In this document: positions 26,320 to 34,520 of the stretch, piece by piece
How positions within the stretch are numbered: position 1 is the first letter of the stretch
Layout: each line of letters opens with the position of its first letter
NCBI GenBank assembly: GCA_963830495.1
Contig: CAWHMS010000002.1
Span: forward strand, 1,240,001-1,304,000
From: CAWHMS01 sp963830495
GTDB taxonomy: Bacteria; Actinomycetota; Actinomycetes; Propionibacteriales; Nocardioidaceae
Length of the DNA: 64,000 bases
Direction: 5' to 3'
Made by a program: the position numbers and the translations under genes
The notes under the pieces: model-generated
Database searches by the model: none
The model's input: the letters and a program-made list of their open reading frames with translations, nothing else
What the model was told of the DNA's origin: nothing

Positions 26320-27897
26320 GTGTTTGCCACGCTCCACGATCGTCTCGCTGCGACCTTCAAGAACCTCCGCGGCAAAGGGAAGCTCTCCGACGACGACATC
26401 GACGCCACCGCAAGAGAGATCCGGGTCGCCCTGCTCGAGGCGGACGTGGCGCTTCCCGTCGTGCGTGAGTTCATCGGCAGGGTGCGTGAGCGCGCTCGCG
26501 GAGCTGAGGTCAGCCAGGCACTCAACCCGGCGCAGCAGGTCATCAAGATCGTCAACGAGGAGCTCGTCACCATCCTCGGCGGCGAGACGCGTCGACTCCA
26601 GTTCGCCAAGAACCCCCCGACCGTCGTCATGCTCGCCGGCCTGCAGGGATCCGGCAAGACCACGCTCGCGGGCAAGCTCGGCCGTTGGCTGAAGGAGCAG
26701 GGACGCTCGCCGCTGCTGGTCGCGGCTGACCTGCAGCGCCCGAACGCCGTCACCCAGCTGCAGGTCGTCGGTGGACAGGCCGGCGTGACCGTCTACGCAC
26801 CCGAGCCCGGCAACGGCGTCGGTGACCCGGTTGCAGTCGCCCGCGGGGCGATCGACGAGGCGAAGCGCAAGCTGTACGACGTCGTCGTCGTCGACACCGC
26901 CGGAAGGCTCGGCGTCGATGCCGAGCTCATGAAGCAAGCGGCGGACATCCGCGATGCCGTCCAGCCGGACGAGACCCTCTTCGTGGTCGACGCCATGATC
27001 GGCCAGGACGCCGTGACGACCGCCCAGGCCTTCCTCGACGGGGTGGGCTTCAGTGGCGTCGTGCTGTCCAAGCTGGACGGCGACGCCCGCGGTGGCGCCG
27101 CGCTATCGATCGCCCAGGTGACCGGCCGCCAGGTGATGTTCGCCTCGAACGGCGAGAAGCTCACCGACTTCGACGTCTTCCACCCGGACCGGATGGCCTC
27201 TCGCATCCTCGGCATGGGCGACATGCTCACGCTGATCGAGCAGGCCGAGAAGACGTTCGACCTCGAGCAGGCGCAGCAGGCTGCCGACAAGCTCCAGGGG
27301 AAGGGCGGGGACTTCACGCTCACCGACTTCCTGCAGCAGATGCAGGCCGTCCGGAAGATGGGGTCACTGTCCAAGATCCTGGGGATGGTGCCGGGCATGT
27401 CGCAGTTTCGCGACCAGCTCGAAGGCTTCGACGATCGCGAGATCGACCGGATCGAGGCGCTGATCTACTCGATGACCCCGGGTGAGCGGGCCAACCCGAA
27501 GGTCATCGACGGCTCACGGCGGGCTCGGATCGCCAAGGGGTCCGGCCGCTCGGTCAGCGACGTCAACCAGCTCGTCGACCGCTTCTTCGAAGCCCGCAAG
27601 GTGATGCAGCAGATGGCCAGCGGCAAGGGCATGCCGGCCGGGATGCCGGGCATGCCAGGGATGCCCGGCATGGGGGGCAAGCGCGCGAAGCAGCGCCAGG
27701 CGGCAACGCAGGGCCGGAAGAAGCGCGGCTCCGGCAACCCAGCGAAGCGGGCGGCCGAGCAGCGTGCCGCGGGCCAGCAGGGCGCGGTCCCGGCCAAGGA
27801 CGGCGCGGCCGCCTTCGGGTTCAGCGGTGAGGAGCAGGCCGCGGGCCAGCTCCCGGAGGACTTCGAGCTGCCGAAGGAGCTGCGCGACCTCCTCTGA
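26320..27897 (+). CDS. ffh: Signal recognition particle protein Ffh (SRP54)
   Basis: 525 aa, GTG start. N domain (1-90, LEADVALPVVREFI), G domain with GLQGSGKTTLAGKL, ADLQRPNAVTQL, DTAGRLGVD and SKLDGDARGGAAL, then the M domain (about 300-440) that binds signal peptides and 4.5S RNA (SKILGMVPGM, SRRARIAKGSGRSV). A Met/Gly/Pro tail (GMPAGMPGMPGMPGMGGKRA) and a basic low-complexity end follow, common in actinobacteria. Partner of FtsY (17760). The SRP RNA gene is not in this window. Confidence 0.97.
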   Translation: MFATLHDRLAATFKNLRGKGKLSDDDIDATAREIRVALLEADVALPVVREFIGRVRERARGAEVSQALNPAQQVIKIVNEELVTILGGETRRLQFAKNPPTVVMLAGLQGSGKTTLAGKLGRWLKEQGRSPLLVAADLQRPNAVTQLQVVGGQAGVTVYAPEPGNGVGDPVAVARGAIDEAKRKLYDVVVVDTAGRLGVDAELMKQAADIRDAVQPDETLFVVDAMIGQDAVTTAQAFLDGVGFSGVVLSKLDGDARGGAALSIAQVTGRQVMFASNGEKLTDFDVFHPDRMASRILGMGDMLTLIEQAEKTFDLEQAQQAADKLQGKGGDFTLTDFLQQMQAVRKMGSLSKILGMVPGMSQFRDQLEGFDDREIDRIEALIYSMTPGERANPKVIDGSRRARIAKGSGRSVSDVNQLVDRFFEARKVMQQMASGKGMPAGMPGMPGMPGMGGKRAKQRQAATQGRKKRGSGNPAKRAAEQRAAGQQGAVPAKDGAAAFGFSGEEQAAGQLPEDFELPKELRDLL

Positions 27898-27908
27898 CGT
27901 CTCGGCCG

Positions 27909-28523
27909 TCAGCCGAGTCCGTCGCCGACCGCCGCGCCCCCACCCGCCGCCAGGGCCTGTGCCACCGTGCGCACGTTGGCACGCATCTCGTCCTCGGGTA
28001 TCGGCGGCAACAGGTCGTCCCACACGGTCAGCATCGCGCCTCGCATCTGCATCATCCCGAGCGGCCTCGCCAGGAACCACAGGTGGAAGTGCTCGCTACC
28101 GTCACCCCAGCGGCTGAAGTGCGTCCTCGCCACGCCGTCGATCTGACCGATCGCCATCGCGACCCGCTGGATCAGCGGGCCCATCGCCGCTGCCACCGGC
28201 GCCGTCATGGTGTGCAGGGTGAGGTGCTCGTTCGGAGCTATGTGCAGCACCATCGGCAGGCCGGTGGGCTGATGCGGCCCGCGGACGTGCCAGTGCTCGT
28301 CCCTCCAGATCACCCCGGCCTCGGGGTTGGAGCAGCGGAAGCACGGATCGCCACCCTCGGCGCCGTTGCGAGGCGGCTCGGGGATCACCGGCTCGGCGAT
28401 CGGCAGCACCGAGATGTCTCCCTCGAACGGGAAGAAGGGTCCGCTCACCACCGGTTCGGCCGACATCCGCCGGCCGACGGGCAGGTGCATGTGGTACGTC
28501 GAGATCGGGTGCTCGCCGGTCAT
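27909..28523 (-). CDS. HIT-like (GalT-type) nucleotide hydrolase/transferase
   Basis: 204 aa from the ATG at 28523; an earlier in-frame ATG at 28580 would make its start overlap that of the divergent amidohydrolase. The motif EHFHLWFLARPLG is the histidine triad in the HxHxW/Q variant of the GalT branch. Upstream are CFRCSNPEAGVIWRDEHWHV, a cysteine pair and conserved Trp, and GLPMVLHIAPNEHLTLHTM. HIT proteins cleave or transfer nucleotides at the alpha-phosphate; the substrate here is unknown. It follows ffh tail to tail with an 11-bp gap. Confidence 0.8.
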   Translation of the reverse strand: MTGEHPISTYHMHLPVGRRMSAEPVVSGPFFPFEGDISVLPIAEPVIPEPPRNGAEGGDPCFRCSNPEAGVIWRDEHWHVRGPHQPTGLPMVLHIAPNEHLTLHTMTAPVAAAMGPLIQRVAMAIGQIDGVARTHFSRWGDGSEHFHLWFLARPLGMMQMRGAMLTVWDDLLPPIPEDEMRANVRTVAQALAAGGGAAVGDGLG

Positions 28524-28565
28524 GGCCACCACCTTCGCAGGTCCGCCGGGCGACAGCCGGTCGGG

Positions 28566-28571
28566 TAGCGT
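28566..28571 (+). promoter_or_regulatory. -10 box of a leaderless-type promoter (amidohydrolase)
   Basis: TAGCGT followed by exactly 7 nt and the ATG at 28579. Same arrangement as at 2697 and 53567. No ribosome binding site fits in the space. Confidence 0.5.
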
Positions 28572-28578
28572 CGCGGCC

Positions 28579-29658
28579 ATGGGTGACGCGCTGCTGCTGA
28601 GCGGAGTCGTGCTACCGGACGGCGAGCATCGCGACCTGTACGTCGTCGATGGCCGGGTCACCTATGAGCCGGTGCACGACGCCCGCCACGTCGGCTCGGG
28701 ATGGATCCTGCCTGGGCTCGTCGACGCACACTGCCACATCGGCCTCGATCAGCACGGCGCCGTACCCGATGACGTGGCCGAGGCACAGGCGCTGGCCGAC
28801 CGCGACGCGGGCACGTTGCTCGCGCGGGACGCCGGCTCACCGGCCGACACCCGCTGGATGGACGAGCGCGACGACCTGCCGCGGATCATCCGCGCGGGGC
28901 GGCACCTGGCCCGGCCGCGCCGCTACATCCGCAACTACGCACACGAGATCGAGCCGGACGAGCTGGCGGCTTACGTCGCTCGCGAGGCACAGCGGGGCGA
29001 CGGTTGGGTCAAGCTCGTGGGCGACTGGATCGACCGGGACTCGGGGGACCTGCTACCACTGTGGCCGCGCGAGGTGCTCGGCGTCGCGATGGAGACCGCA
29101 CATGCCCACGGCGCCCGCGTGACGGCGCATGTGTTCGGGGAGGAAGCGCTCCCTGACCTCCTCGACGCAGGCATCGACTGCATCGAGCACGGCACCGGGC
29201 TGTCGCCGGCGCTCGTCGACCAGATGGCCGCACGGCAGGTCGCCCTCGTCCCGACCGTCGTGCAGTTGGAGAACTTCCCCAACTATGCCGCAGCCGGCGA
29301 AGCCAAGTTCCCCCGCTACGCGGCGCGTATCCGCGATCTCTACGAACGGCGCAGCGCGACGCTGCGTGCGGCACACGAGGCCGGCGTCGCGGTGTACGCC
29401 GGAACCGACGCGGGCGGCGTCCTTCCGCACGGGCTCATCGCCGACGAGGTCGTGGGCCTCGCCGAGATCGTCGGGATGTCACCCGAGCAGGCCCTGGCCG
29501 CGGCCAGCTGGGAGGCCCGCGCGTGGCTCGGGCGTCCCGCCACGCTCGCGGAGGGCGCCCCGGCAGACCTCGTCGTCTACGACGCCGACCCGCGCGTCGA
29601 TCTGGCCACGCTCAAGGCGCCGCGCCGGGTGCTGCTGCGCGGCGCCATCGTGGCCTGA
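28579..29658 (+). CDS. Amidohydrolase family protein (imidazolonepropionase/prolidase-like)
   Basis: 359 aa. TIM-barrel metal hydrolase of the amidohydrolase superfamily. Seen: short N-terminal beta strand region, GWILPGLVDAHCHIG with the HxH metal motif, a carboxylated-Lys candidate in DGWVKLVGDW, VTAHVFGEE and CIEHGTGLS with the next metal His residues, and AGTDAGGVLPHG with the catalytic Asp. The C-terminal EGAPADLVVYDADP block is typical. The substrate cannot be told. Converges on the formaldehyde dehydrogenase gene, with a large hairpin between. Confidence 0.88.
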   Translation: MGDALLLSGVVLPDGEHRDLYVVDGRVTYEPVHDARHVGSGWILPGLVDAHCHIGLDQHGAVPDDVAEAQALADRDAGTLLARDAGSPADTRWMDERDDLPRIIRAGRHLARPRRYIRNYAHEIEPDELAAYVAREAQRGDGWVKLVGDWIDRDSGDLLPLWPREVLGVAMETAHAHGARVTAHVFGEEALPDLLDAGIDCIEHGTGLSPALVDQMAARQVALVPTVVQLENFPNYAAAGEAKFPRYAARIRDLYERRSATLRAAHEAGVAVYAGTDAGGVLPHGLIADEVVGLAEIVGMSPEQALAAASWEARAWLGRPATLAEGAPADLVVYDADPRVDLATLKAPRRVLLRGAIVA

Positions 29659-29695
29659 CTTACCCACCGACCTGACCTCACCTGACCTACCTTCC

Positions 29696-29761
29696 CCGCG
29701 AATTGCGGGATGATGTCCCGCGCGTTCGGCGCACGACGGGACACCTCCCCGCAATTCGCGG
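29696..29761. terminator. Compound palindrome between convergent genes
   Basis: CCGCGAATTGCGGG (29696-29709) pairs perfectly with 29748-29761; inside it TGTCCCG (29714-29720) pairs with CGGGACA (29737-29743). The two stems are separated by small internal loops, giving one long hairpin in the 126-bp gap between convergent genes. A bidirectional terminator is the simplest reading. The symmetric AATT centres in each arm could also be a protein-binding site. Confidence 0.7.
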
Positions 29762-29784
29762 AGAACTGAGGAGGTGCGTGAGGC

Positions 29785-31008
29785 TCAGGCAGCCGAGCGC
29801 AGGTAGCCGTTCGGGTCGAGCACGTACTTCTTGCTCGCGCCCTCGTCGAACTCCTGGTAACCGCGCGGCGCGTCATCGATGCTGATCGGCGTGGCGTTCA
29901 CCGCCTTCGCGATCTGCACGCGGTCGTGAAGGATCGCCATCATCAGGCCACGGTGGTACTTCATGACCGGGCACTGACCGGTCATGAAGCTGTGCGACTT
30001 CGACCAGCCCAGCCCGAGCGAGATGGCCAGCGAACCCTGCTGGGCAGCCTCGTCGGCCGCCCCCGGGTCGCCGGTCACGTAGAGGCCCGGGATGCCGATC
30101 CCGCCACCGGCGCGGGTGACGTCCATCATGGAGTTCAACACGGTCGCCGGCAGCTCGGTCTCGTGATCCGCGCCGTGCCCGCGAGCCTCGAAGCCGACGG
30201 CGTCGACGCCACAGTCCACCTCGGGCACGCCGAGGATCTGCTCGATCTGGTCCTTGGGGTCGCCCTGCGACACGTCGACCGTCTCGCACCCGAAGCTGCG
30301 CGCCTGCGCGAGCCGGTCGTCGTTGAGGTCACCGACGAGCACAGCCGCCGCGCCGAGCAGCTGTGCCGAGGCAGCGGCGGCGAGGCCGACGGGTCCGGCG
30401 CCGGCGATGTACACCGTCGATCCGACGCCGACACCGGCCGTCACGCAGCCGTGGAACCCGGTCGGGAAGATGTCCGACAGCATCGTCAGGTCGAGGATCT
30501 TGTCCATGGCCTGGTCGCGGTCGGGGAACCTGAGCAGGTTCCAGTCGGCGTAGGGGACGACGACGTACTGCGCTTGTCCGCCAACCCAGCCACCCATGTC
30601 GACGTACCCGTAGGCGGAGCCTGGCCGGTCGGGGTTGACGTTGAGACAGATCCCCGTCCGCCGCTCCTTACAGTTGCGGCAACGCCCGCAGGCGATGTTG
30701 AAGGGCACCGAGCACAGGTCGCCCTCCTGGATGAACTCGACGTCGGGTCCGCACTCGACGACCTCGCCGGTGATCTCGTGGCCGAGGATCAGCCCGGCGG
30801 GTGCCGTGGTGCGGCCGCGGACCATGTGCTGGTCGCTGCCGCAGATGTTGGTCGCCACCGTCTTCAGGATCACCGCGTGCGGCAGGGCGCGGCCGATGTT
30901 GTCCTTGTTGACGCCAGGCCCGTCCTTCAGTTCGAACGTCGGGTAGTCGATGTTCTGGACCTCGACCTTGCCGGCCTCGATGTAGGCCACTGCCTTGTTG
31001 TCGGCCAT
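29785..31008 (-). CDS. fdhA: Glutathione-independent formaldehyde dehydrogenase
   Basis: 407 aa from the ATG at 31008 with GGAGAGG about 9 nt upstream. Zn-dependent medium-chain dehydrogenase, tightly bound NAD type, oxidising formaldehyde to formate. Seen: TVATNICGSDQHMVRGR with the catalytic zinc Cys, LILGHEITGEVVE, structural zinc cysteines in CGRCRNCKERRTGIC, Rossmann VYIAGAGPVGLAAA, and the long FDH-type C-terminal part with GLGWSKSHSFMTGQCPV. Length (about 400) fits the FdhA/dismutase branch rather than plain alcohol dehydrogenase. Single gene; the 259-bp gap to the divergent MFS gene holds both promoters. Confidence 0.9.
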   Translation of the reverse strand: MADNKAVAYIEAGKVEVQNIDYPTFELKDGPGVNKDNIGRALPHAVILKTVATNICGSDQHMVRGRTTAPAGLILGHEITGEVVECGPDVEFIQEGDLCSVPFNIACGRCRNCKERRTGICLNVNPDRPGSAYGYVDMGGWVGGQAQYVVVPYADWNLLRFPDRDQAMDKILDLTMLSDIFPTGFHGCVTAGVGVGSTVYIAGAGPVGLAAAASAQLLGAAAVLVGDLNDDRLAQARSFGCETVDVSQGDPKDQIEQILGVPEVDCGVDAVGFEARGHGADHETELPATVLNSMMDVTRAGGGIGIPGLYVTGDPGAADEAAQQGSLAISLGLGWSKSHSFMTGQCPVMKYHRGLMMAILHDRVQIAKAVNATPISIDDAPRGYQEFDEGASKKYVLDPNGYLRSAA

Positions 31009-31267
31009 GGGACTCGCCTCTCCTCCGTCACCGCCGGTGCGGCCCTCGTCGGGGGTGCCGCGTCGCCCGGCGGCGTCTGCTGTGGTCTCTGTGACCGTGC
31101 CCCGTACGGCGCGGAGCAAACCCGGCCGGCCGAGCCGACACACCCATCTGGGCCATTGCCGGGTCGCCGTTCGGGTTGTACCCCTTGTTCCAGAGGTCCC
31201 CGCGACAGGTGGCGCGGAAACTGCGAGGGTTCTACTCGGCAGCAGCGTCGCTCGGTGAGGATGGCAC

Positions 31268-33001
31268 ATGGGTCAGATGCGGGAGTCGGTCAAGGAGACC
31301 GGCAGCGCTGTCGGCACGGTGTTCGGCAACCCGGGGTTGCGTCGGATCACTCTCGCGTTCGCGGGGTCCAAGATCGGGGACTGGGCCTTCGCGACGGCGA
31401 TGACCGTCTGGGCCTTCGGCGAGGGCGGGGCGGCGGCCGTCGGCATCTGGTACACGGTGCGACTGATCCTGCTCGCCGTCGTGACGCCGTTCGCGGCGGT
31501 GCTGGCCGACCGCTTCCCACGACGGCTGGTGATGATCGGTGCCGACGTGGTCAGGGTCGTCCTCGTCCTCGCCAGCGCTGCGCTGATCCAATGGGGTGAC
31601 CTGCCCTGGCTGGTCTACATACTCGCGACCTTGGCGGCGCTGGTCGGCGCGCCGTTCCGACCTGCCCAGGCTGCCCTACTGCCGTCCTTGGCCCGGAACC
31701 CGACCGAGCTCACTGCCGCCAACGGCACCAACAGCACGTTCGAGAGCCTGGCCTTCTTCCTCGGGCCCGCGATCGCCGGCCTGCTGCTGACCGTCGCTGA
31801 CGTGCCCGTGGTGTTCGTGTTCGACGGCCTCACCTTCGTATGGTCGGCGCTTCTGGTTGCCGGCGTCACGGTGCCCAGCGCCGTACCCACCCCCAGCGTC
31901 GTCGGCGCATCGGGTGACCCTGCCGCGGCACCGGCAGAGGCGAGCGACGCCGCGTCGGTGGATGGCGGTGCTGGCGCGGACGGCGGGGAGTCTGAGCGCG
32001 GGTTCATCCGCGAGGCGGTGGCTGGGTTCCGGGAGATCGTGCACAACCGGGACCTGCTGCTGATCACCTGGCTGATCAGCGCCCAGACCATCGTGGCAGG
32101 GGCATCCATCGTCTTCACCGTCACGATCGCCGTGGACATGATCGGCCTCGGGCCGGAGGGCGTCGGCTACCTCGACTCCATGCTCGGCGTCGGTGCGATC
32201 CTGGGTGGCTTGGTCGCCATCGGGCGGGCCTCCCGTCAGTCGATGGCAGTGGACCTCGGAGCCGGCGTGGTGCTGTGGTCGATCCCACTGCTCCTGGTCG
32301 CGGTGTGGCCGAACGCCCTGGCGGCCTTCGCCGTCATGCTGCTGCTGGGCTTCGCCAACCCGCTGGTCGACGTCAACTACGAGACGATCGTCCAGCGCAT
32401 CACGCCCGACCGCGTGATGGGGCGGGTGTTCGGCGCCTCCGAGGCCGCGCTCATCTCCACCATGGCGCTCGGCGCCGCCCTCATGCCGCTGCTCATCGAG
32501 ATCGTAGGTCTGCGCTGGAGCCTGGTCGGCGTCGGCGTGGGCGTCACGCTGTTGGCGCTGCCGTGCTTCCCTGCACTGCGCGGCCTCGACACGCGACTGC
32601 GCGTCCCGGATGGGCTCGATCGCCTCGCCGCACTGCCGCTCTTCGCCCCGCTGCCACGAACCGTCGTGGAGCGGCTCGCGCAACGGCTGGAGCGCCTGGA
32701 GGTCCCGGCCGGCGCCACCATCATCACCGAGGGCGACGTCGGCGATCGGTTCTACGTCGTCGAGTCGGGCGAGGTGCAGGCCACCCACGGGGCCGCCGTA
32801 CTGTCGAACGCCGGTCCCGGCGAGCCGTTCGGGGAGATCGCATTGCTGCACGACGTGCGCCGTACGGCGACAGTAGTGGCTACCGTCCCGTCGGTGCTCT
32901 GGGCGCTGGGACGGGACGACTTCCTTCAGGCGGTCACGGGCAGCGTCGAGGCGCGCCGCGGCGCCGAGGCGCTGGTCTCGCGTCGCATCCCGACCAGCTG
33001 A
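31268..33001 (+). CDS. MFS transporter with C-terminal cyclic nucleotide-binding domain
   Basis: 577 aa. Residues about 20-440 are a major facilitator of the MFS_3/enterobactin-exporter type with about 12 helices; the loop motif LADRFPRRLVMIGADVVR after helix 2-3 is the MFS A-motif, and the central loop (about 205-245) is Ala/Asp-rich. Residues about 450-570 are a CNBD/CAP-like domain: FAPLPRTVVERLAQRLERL, GDRFYVVESGEVQ and FGEIALLHDVRRTATV, with the Glu and Arg of the phosphate-binding cassette present. So transport may be gated by cAMP/cGMP (inference). Transported substrate unknown. ATG at 31268, GAGGA about 8 nt upstream. Confidence 0.9.
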   Translation: MGQMRESVKETGSAVGTVFGNPGLRRITLAFAGSKIGDWAFATAMTVWAFGEGGAAAVGIWYTVRLILLAVVTPFAAVLADRFPRRLVMIGADVVRVVLVLASAALIQWGDLPWLVYILATLAALVGAPFRPAQAALLPSLARNPTELTAANGTNSTFESLAFFLGPAIAGLLLTVADVPVVFVFDGLTFVWSALLVAGVTVPSAVPTPSVVGASGDPAAAPAEASDAASVDGGAGADGGESERGFIREAVAGFREIVHNRDLLLITWLISAQTIVAGASIVFTVTIAVDMIGLGPEGVGYLDSMLGVGAILGGLVAIGRASRQSMAVDLGAGVVLWSIPLLLVAVWPNALAAFAVMLLLGFANPLVDVNYETIVQRITPDRVMGRVFGASEAALISTMALGAALMPLLIEIVGLRWSLVGVGVGVTLLALPCFPALRGLDTRLRVPDGLDRLAALPLFAPLPRTVVERLAQRLERLEVPAGATIITEGDVGDRFYVVESGEVQATHGAAVLSNAGPGEPFGEIALLHDVRRTATVVATVPSVLWALGRDDFLQAVTGSVEARRGAEALVSRRIPTS

Positions 33002-33011
33002 GGACGCTCGG

Positions 33012-33042
33012 TTGGAGAAAGCCAGGGCTGTTCTGGCAGAAT
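33012..33042 (+). promoter_or_regulatory. Putative promoter of rpsP-khpA-rimM-trmD
   Basis: TTGGAG (33012-33017) and CAGAAT (33037-33042) with a 19-bp spacer lie 128 bp before the rpsP GTG. The spacer is long, so the -35 is doubtful; the GGCAGAAT context resembles -10 regions of other actinobacterial ribosomal promoters. Confidence 0.4.
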
Positions 33043-33170
33043 GACCCGCGACCTCGAGTCCGGTGGACCCTCTCTTCCGCCGATCTCGTTGCTCCCTGCT
33101 CGCAGCGGACCAGATCCCCACTCCGGCGCCGCGGAGCGCCCCCACCAGACATCAAGGAGACACCACACCC

Positions 33171-33719
33171 GTGGCCGTCAAGATTCGCCTGAAGCGGATG
33201 GGCAAGATCCGCCAGCCGTACTACCGCATCGTCGTCGCCGACTCGCGCACCAAGCGTGACGGGCGGGTGATCGAGGAGATCGGCAAGTACCACCCCAAGC
33301 AGGAGCCGAGCCTGATCGAGGTCGACTCCGAACGAGTGCAGTACTGGCTGGGCGTCGGCGCTCAGCCGAGCGAGCCCGTCGCCGCCATCCTCAAGGTCAC
33401 CGGCGACTGGCAGAGGTTCCGGGGCGAGGACGCGCCGCCGCCCATGAAGGTTGCCGAGCCCAAGCGGGACAAGGCCGAGATCTTCAACGAGGCGTTGAAG
33501 GACTCAAAGCACGAGCCACAGACCGAGGCAGTCACCGCCAAGAAGGCGGCGAGCAAGAAGGCCGCCGCGCCAGCCGAGGCCACCGATCCTGCCCCCGCCG
33601 AGACCGGCGAGACCGGCGAGACCGCCGAGACCGCCGAGACCGCCGAGACGGCTGCGCCGGAGCAGGCCGAGACGCCCGAGGCGACGGCCGACCCGGCGGA
33701 CGACAAGTCCGAGGCCTGA
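33171..33719 (+). CDS. rpsP: 30S ribosomal protein S16 with long C-terminal tail
   Basis: 182 aa from the GTG at 33171 (AVKIRLKRMGKIRQPYYRIV), with AAGGAG about 10 nt upstream. The S16 core ends near residue 85 (LKVTGDWQRFRGED). About 95 further residues are low complexity: Lys/Ala (KKAASKKAAAP) then GETGETAETAETAETAA and an acidic end. Tails of this kind occur in actinobacterial S16, but this one doubles the protein. Start of the 30S/tRNA maturation operon; khpA begins 2 bp after the stop. Confidence 0.95.
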   Translation: MAVKIRLKRMGKIRQPYYRIVVADSRTKRDGRVIEEIGKYHPKQEPSLIEVDSERVQYWLGVGAQPSEPVAAILKVTGDWQRFRGEDAPPPMKVAEPKRDKAEIFNEALKDSKHEPQTEAVTAKKAASKKAAAPAEATDPAPAETGETGETAETAETAETAAPEQAETPEATADPADDKSEA

Positions 33720-33721
33720 GC

Positions 33722-33985
33722 GTGCTGACCGAGGCGCTCGAGCACCTCGTGCGGGGCATCGTCGACCATCCCGACGACGTCAGCGTCAGGAGCCGTCAGC
33801 TTCGTGGCCGCAACCCACGCCACGGTGGTCGGGGTGAGCTGCTCGAGGTGCGCGTGCATCCCGACGACCTCGGCCGCGTCATCGGGCGGGGTGGCCGCAC
33901 GGCGTCGGCCCTGCGGCGGATCCTCCAGTCCCTCGACGACACGCCTGGCCTGCGCATCGACTTCGTCGACGTCGACCGGCACTAG
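33722..33985 (+). CDS. khpA: KH-domain RNA-binding protein KhpA
   Basis: 87 aa, GTG start 2 bp after rpsP. Single KH domain with the GxxG loop in GRVIGRGGRTASALRRIL. KhpA is a small RNA chaperone that pairs with KhpB in many Gram-positives; the rpsP-khpA-rimM-trmD order is conserved. N-terminal LTEALEHLVRGIVDHPDDV is typical. Usual family length is 75-85 aa. Confidence 0.93.
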   Translation: MLTEALEHLVRGIVDHPDDVSVRSRQLRGRNPRHGGRGELLEVRVHPDDLGRVIGRGGRTASALRRILQSLDDTPGLRIDFVDVDRH

Positions 33986-33990
33986 CCAGC

Positions 33991-34518
33991 GTGTCAGCGG
34001 GCGAGGACACGGTCGACGTTCTCGTCGGGAGAGTCGGCCGGGCACACGGCATCCGGGGCGAGGTGTCCGTCACCCCTCGCACCGACGAGCCGGAGCGCAG
34101 GTTCGCGCTCGGGGCGGTGCTGTCGACGGAGCGCGGCCCCCTCACCGTCGGTGCGACACGATGGCACCAGTCGAAGTTGCTCGTCCGCTTCGAGCAGGTG
34201 ACCGACCGTACGACGGCAGAGACGCTTCGCGGGCTCGACCTGCGTGTCGACGTACCCGTCGACGAGCGGCCCGAGGACCCGGAGGAGTTCTACGACCATC
34301 AACTGCTGGGGCTGCGGGCCGAGTCCGACCAGGGCTCGCAGCTGGGCGAGGTCACCGACGTCCTGCACCTGCCGATGCAGGACGTGCTCGTCGTCAGCAC
34401 GGGTCAGAGCGACCATCTCGTCCCTTTCGTGAGCGAGATCGTCCGTGAGGTCGACGTCACAGCACGGCGGGTCGTGATCGCCGTGGTGCCGGGTCTCTTC
34501 GACGACGCCGAGGCCTGA
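33991..34518 (+). CDS. rimM: Ribosome maturation factor RimM
   Basis: 175 aa, GTG start 5 bp after khpA. RimM binds S19 and helps mature the 30S head. Seen: VGRVGRAHGIRGEVSV (RimM N-terminal barrel), TAETLRGLDLRVDV, and the PRC-barrel domain with FYDHQLLGL, GEVTDVLHLPMQDVLVV and PFVSEIVREVDV. Length normal. trmD follows after 2 bp. Confidence 0.95.
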   Translation: MSAGEDTVDVLVGRVGRAHGIRGEVSVTPRTDEPERRFALGAVLSTERGPLTVGATRWHQSKLLVRFEQVTDRTTAETLRGLDLRVDVPVDERPEDPEEFYDHQLLGLRAESDQGSQLGEVTDVLHLPMQDVLVVSTGQSDHLVPFVSEIVREVDVTARRVVIAVVPGLFDDAEA

Positions 34519-34520
34519 CC

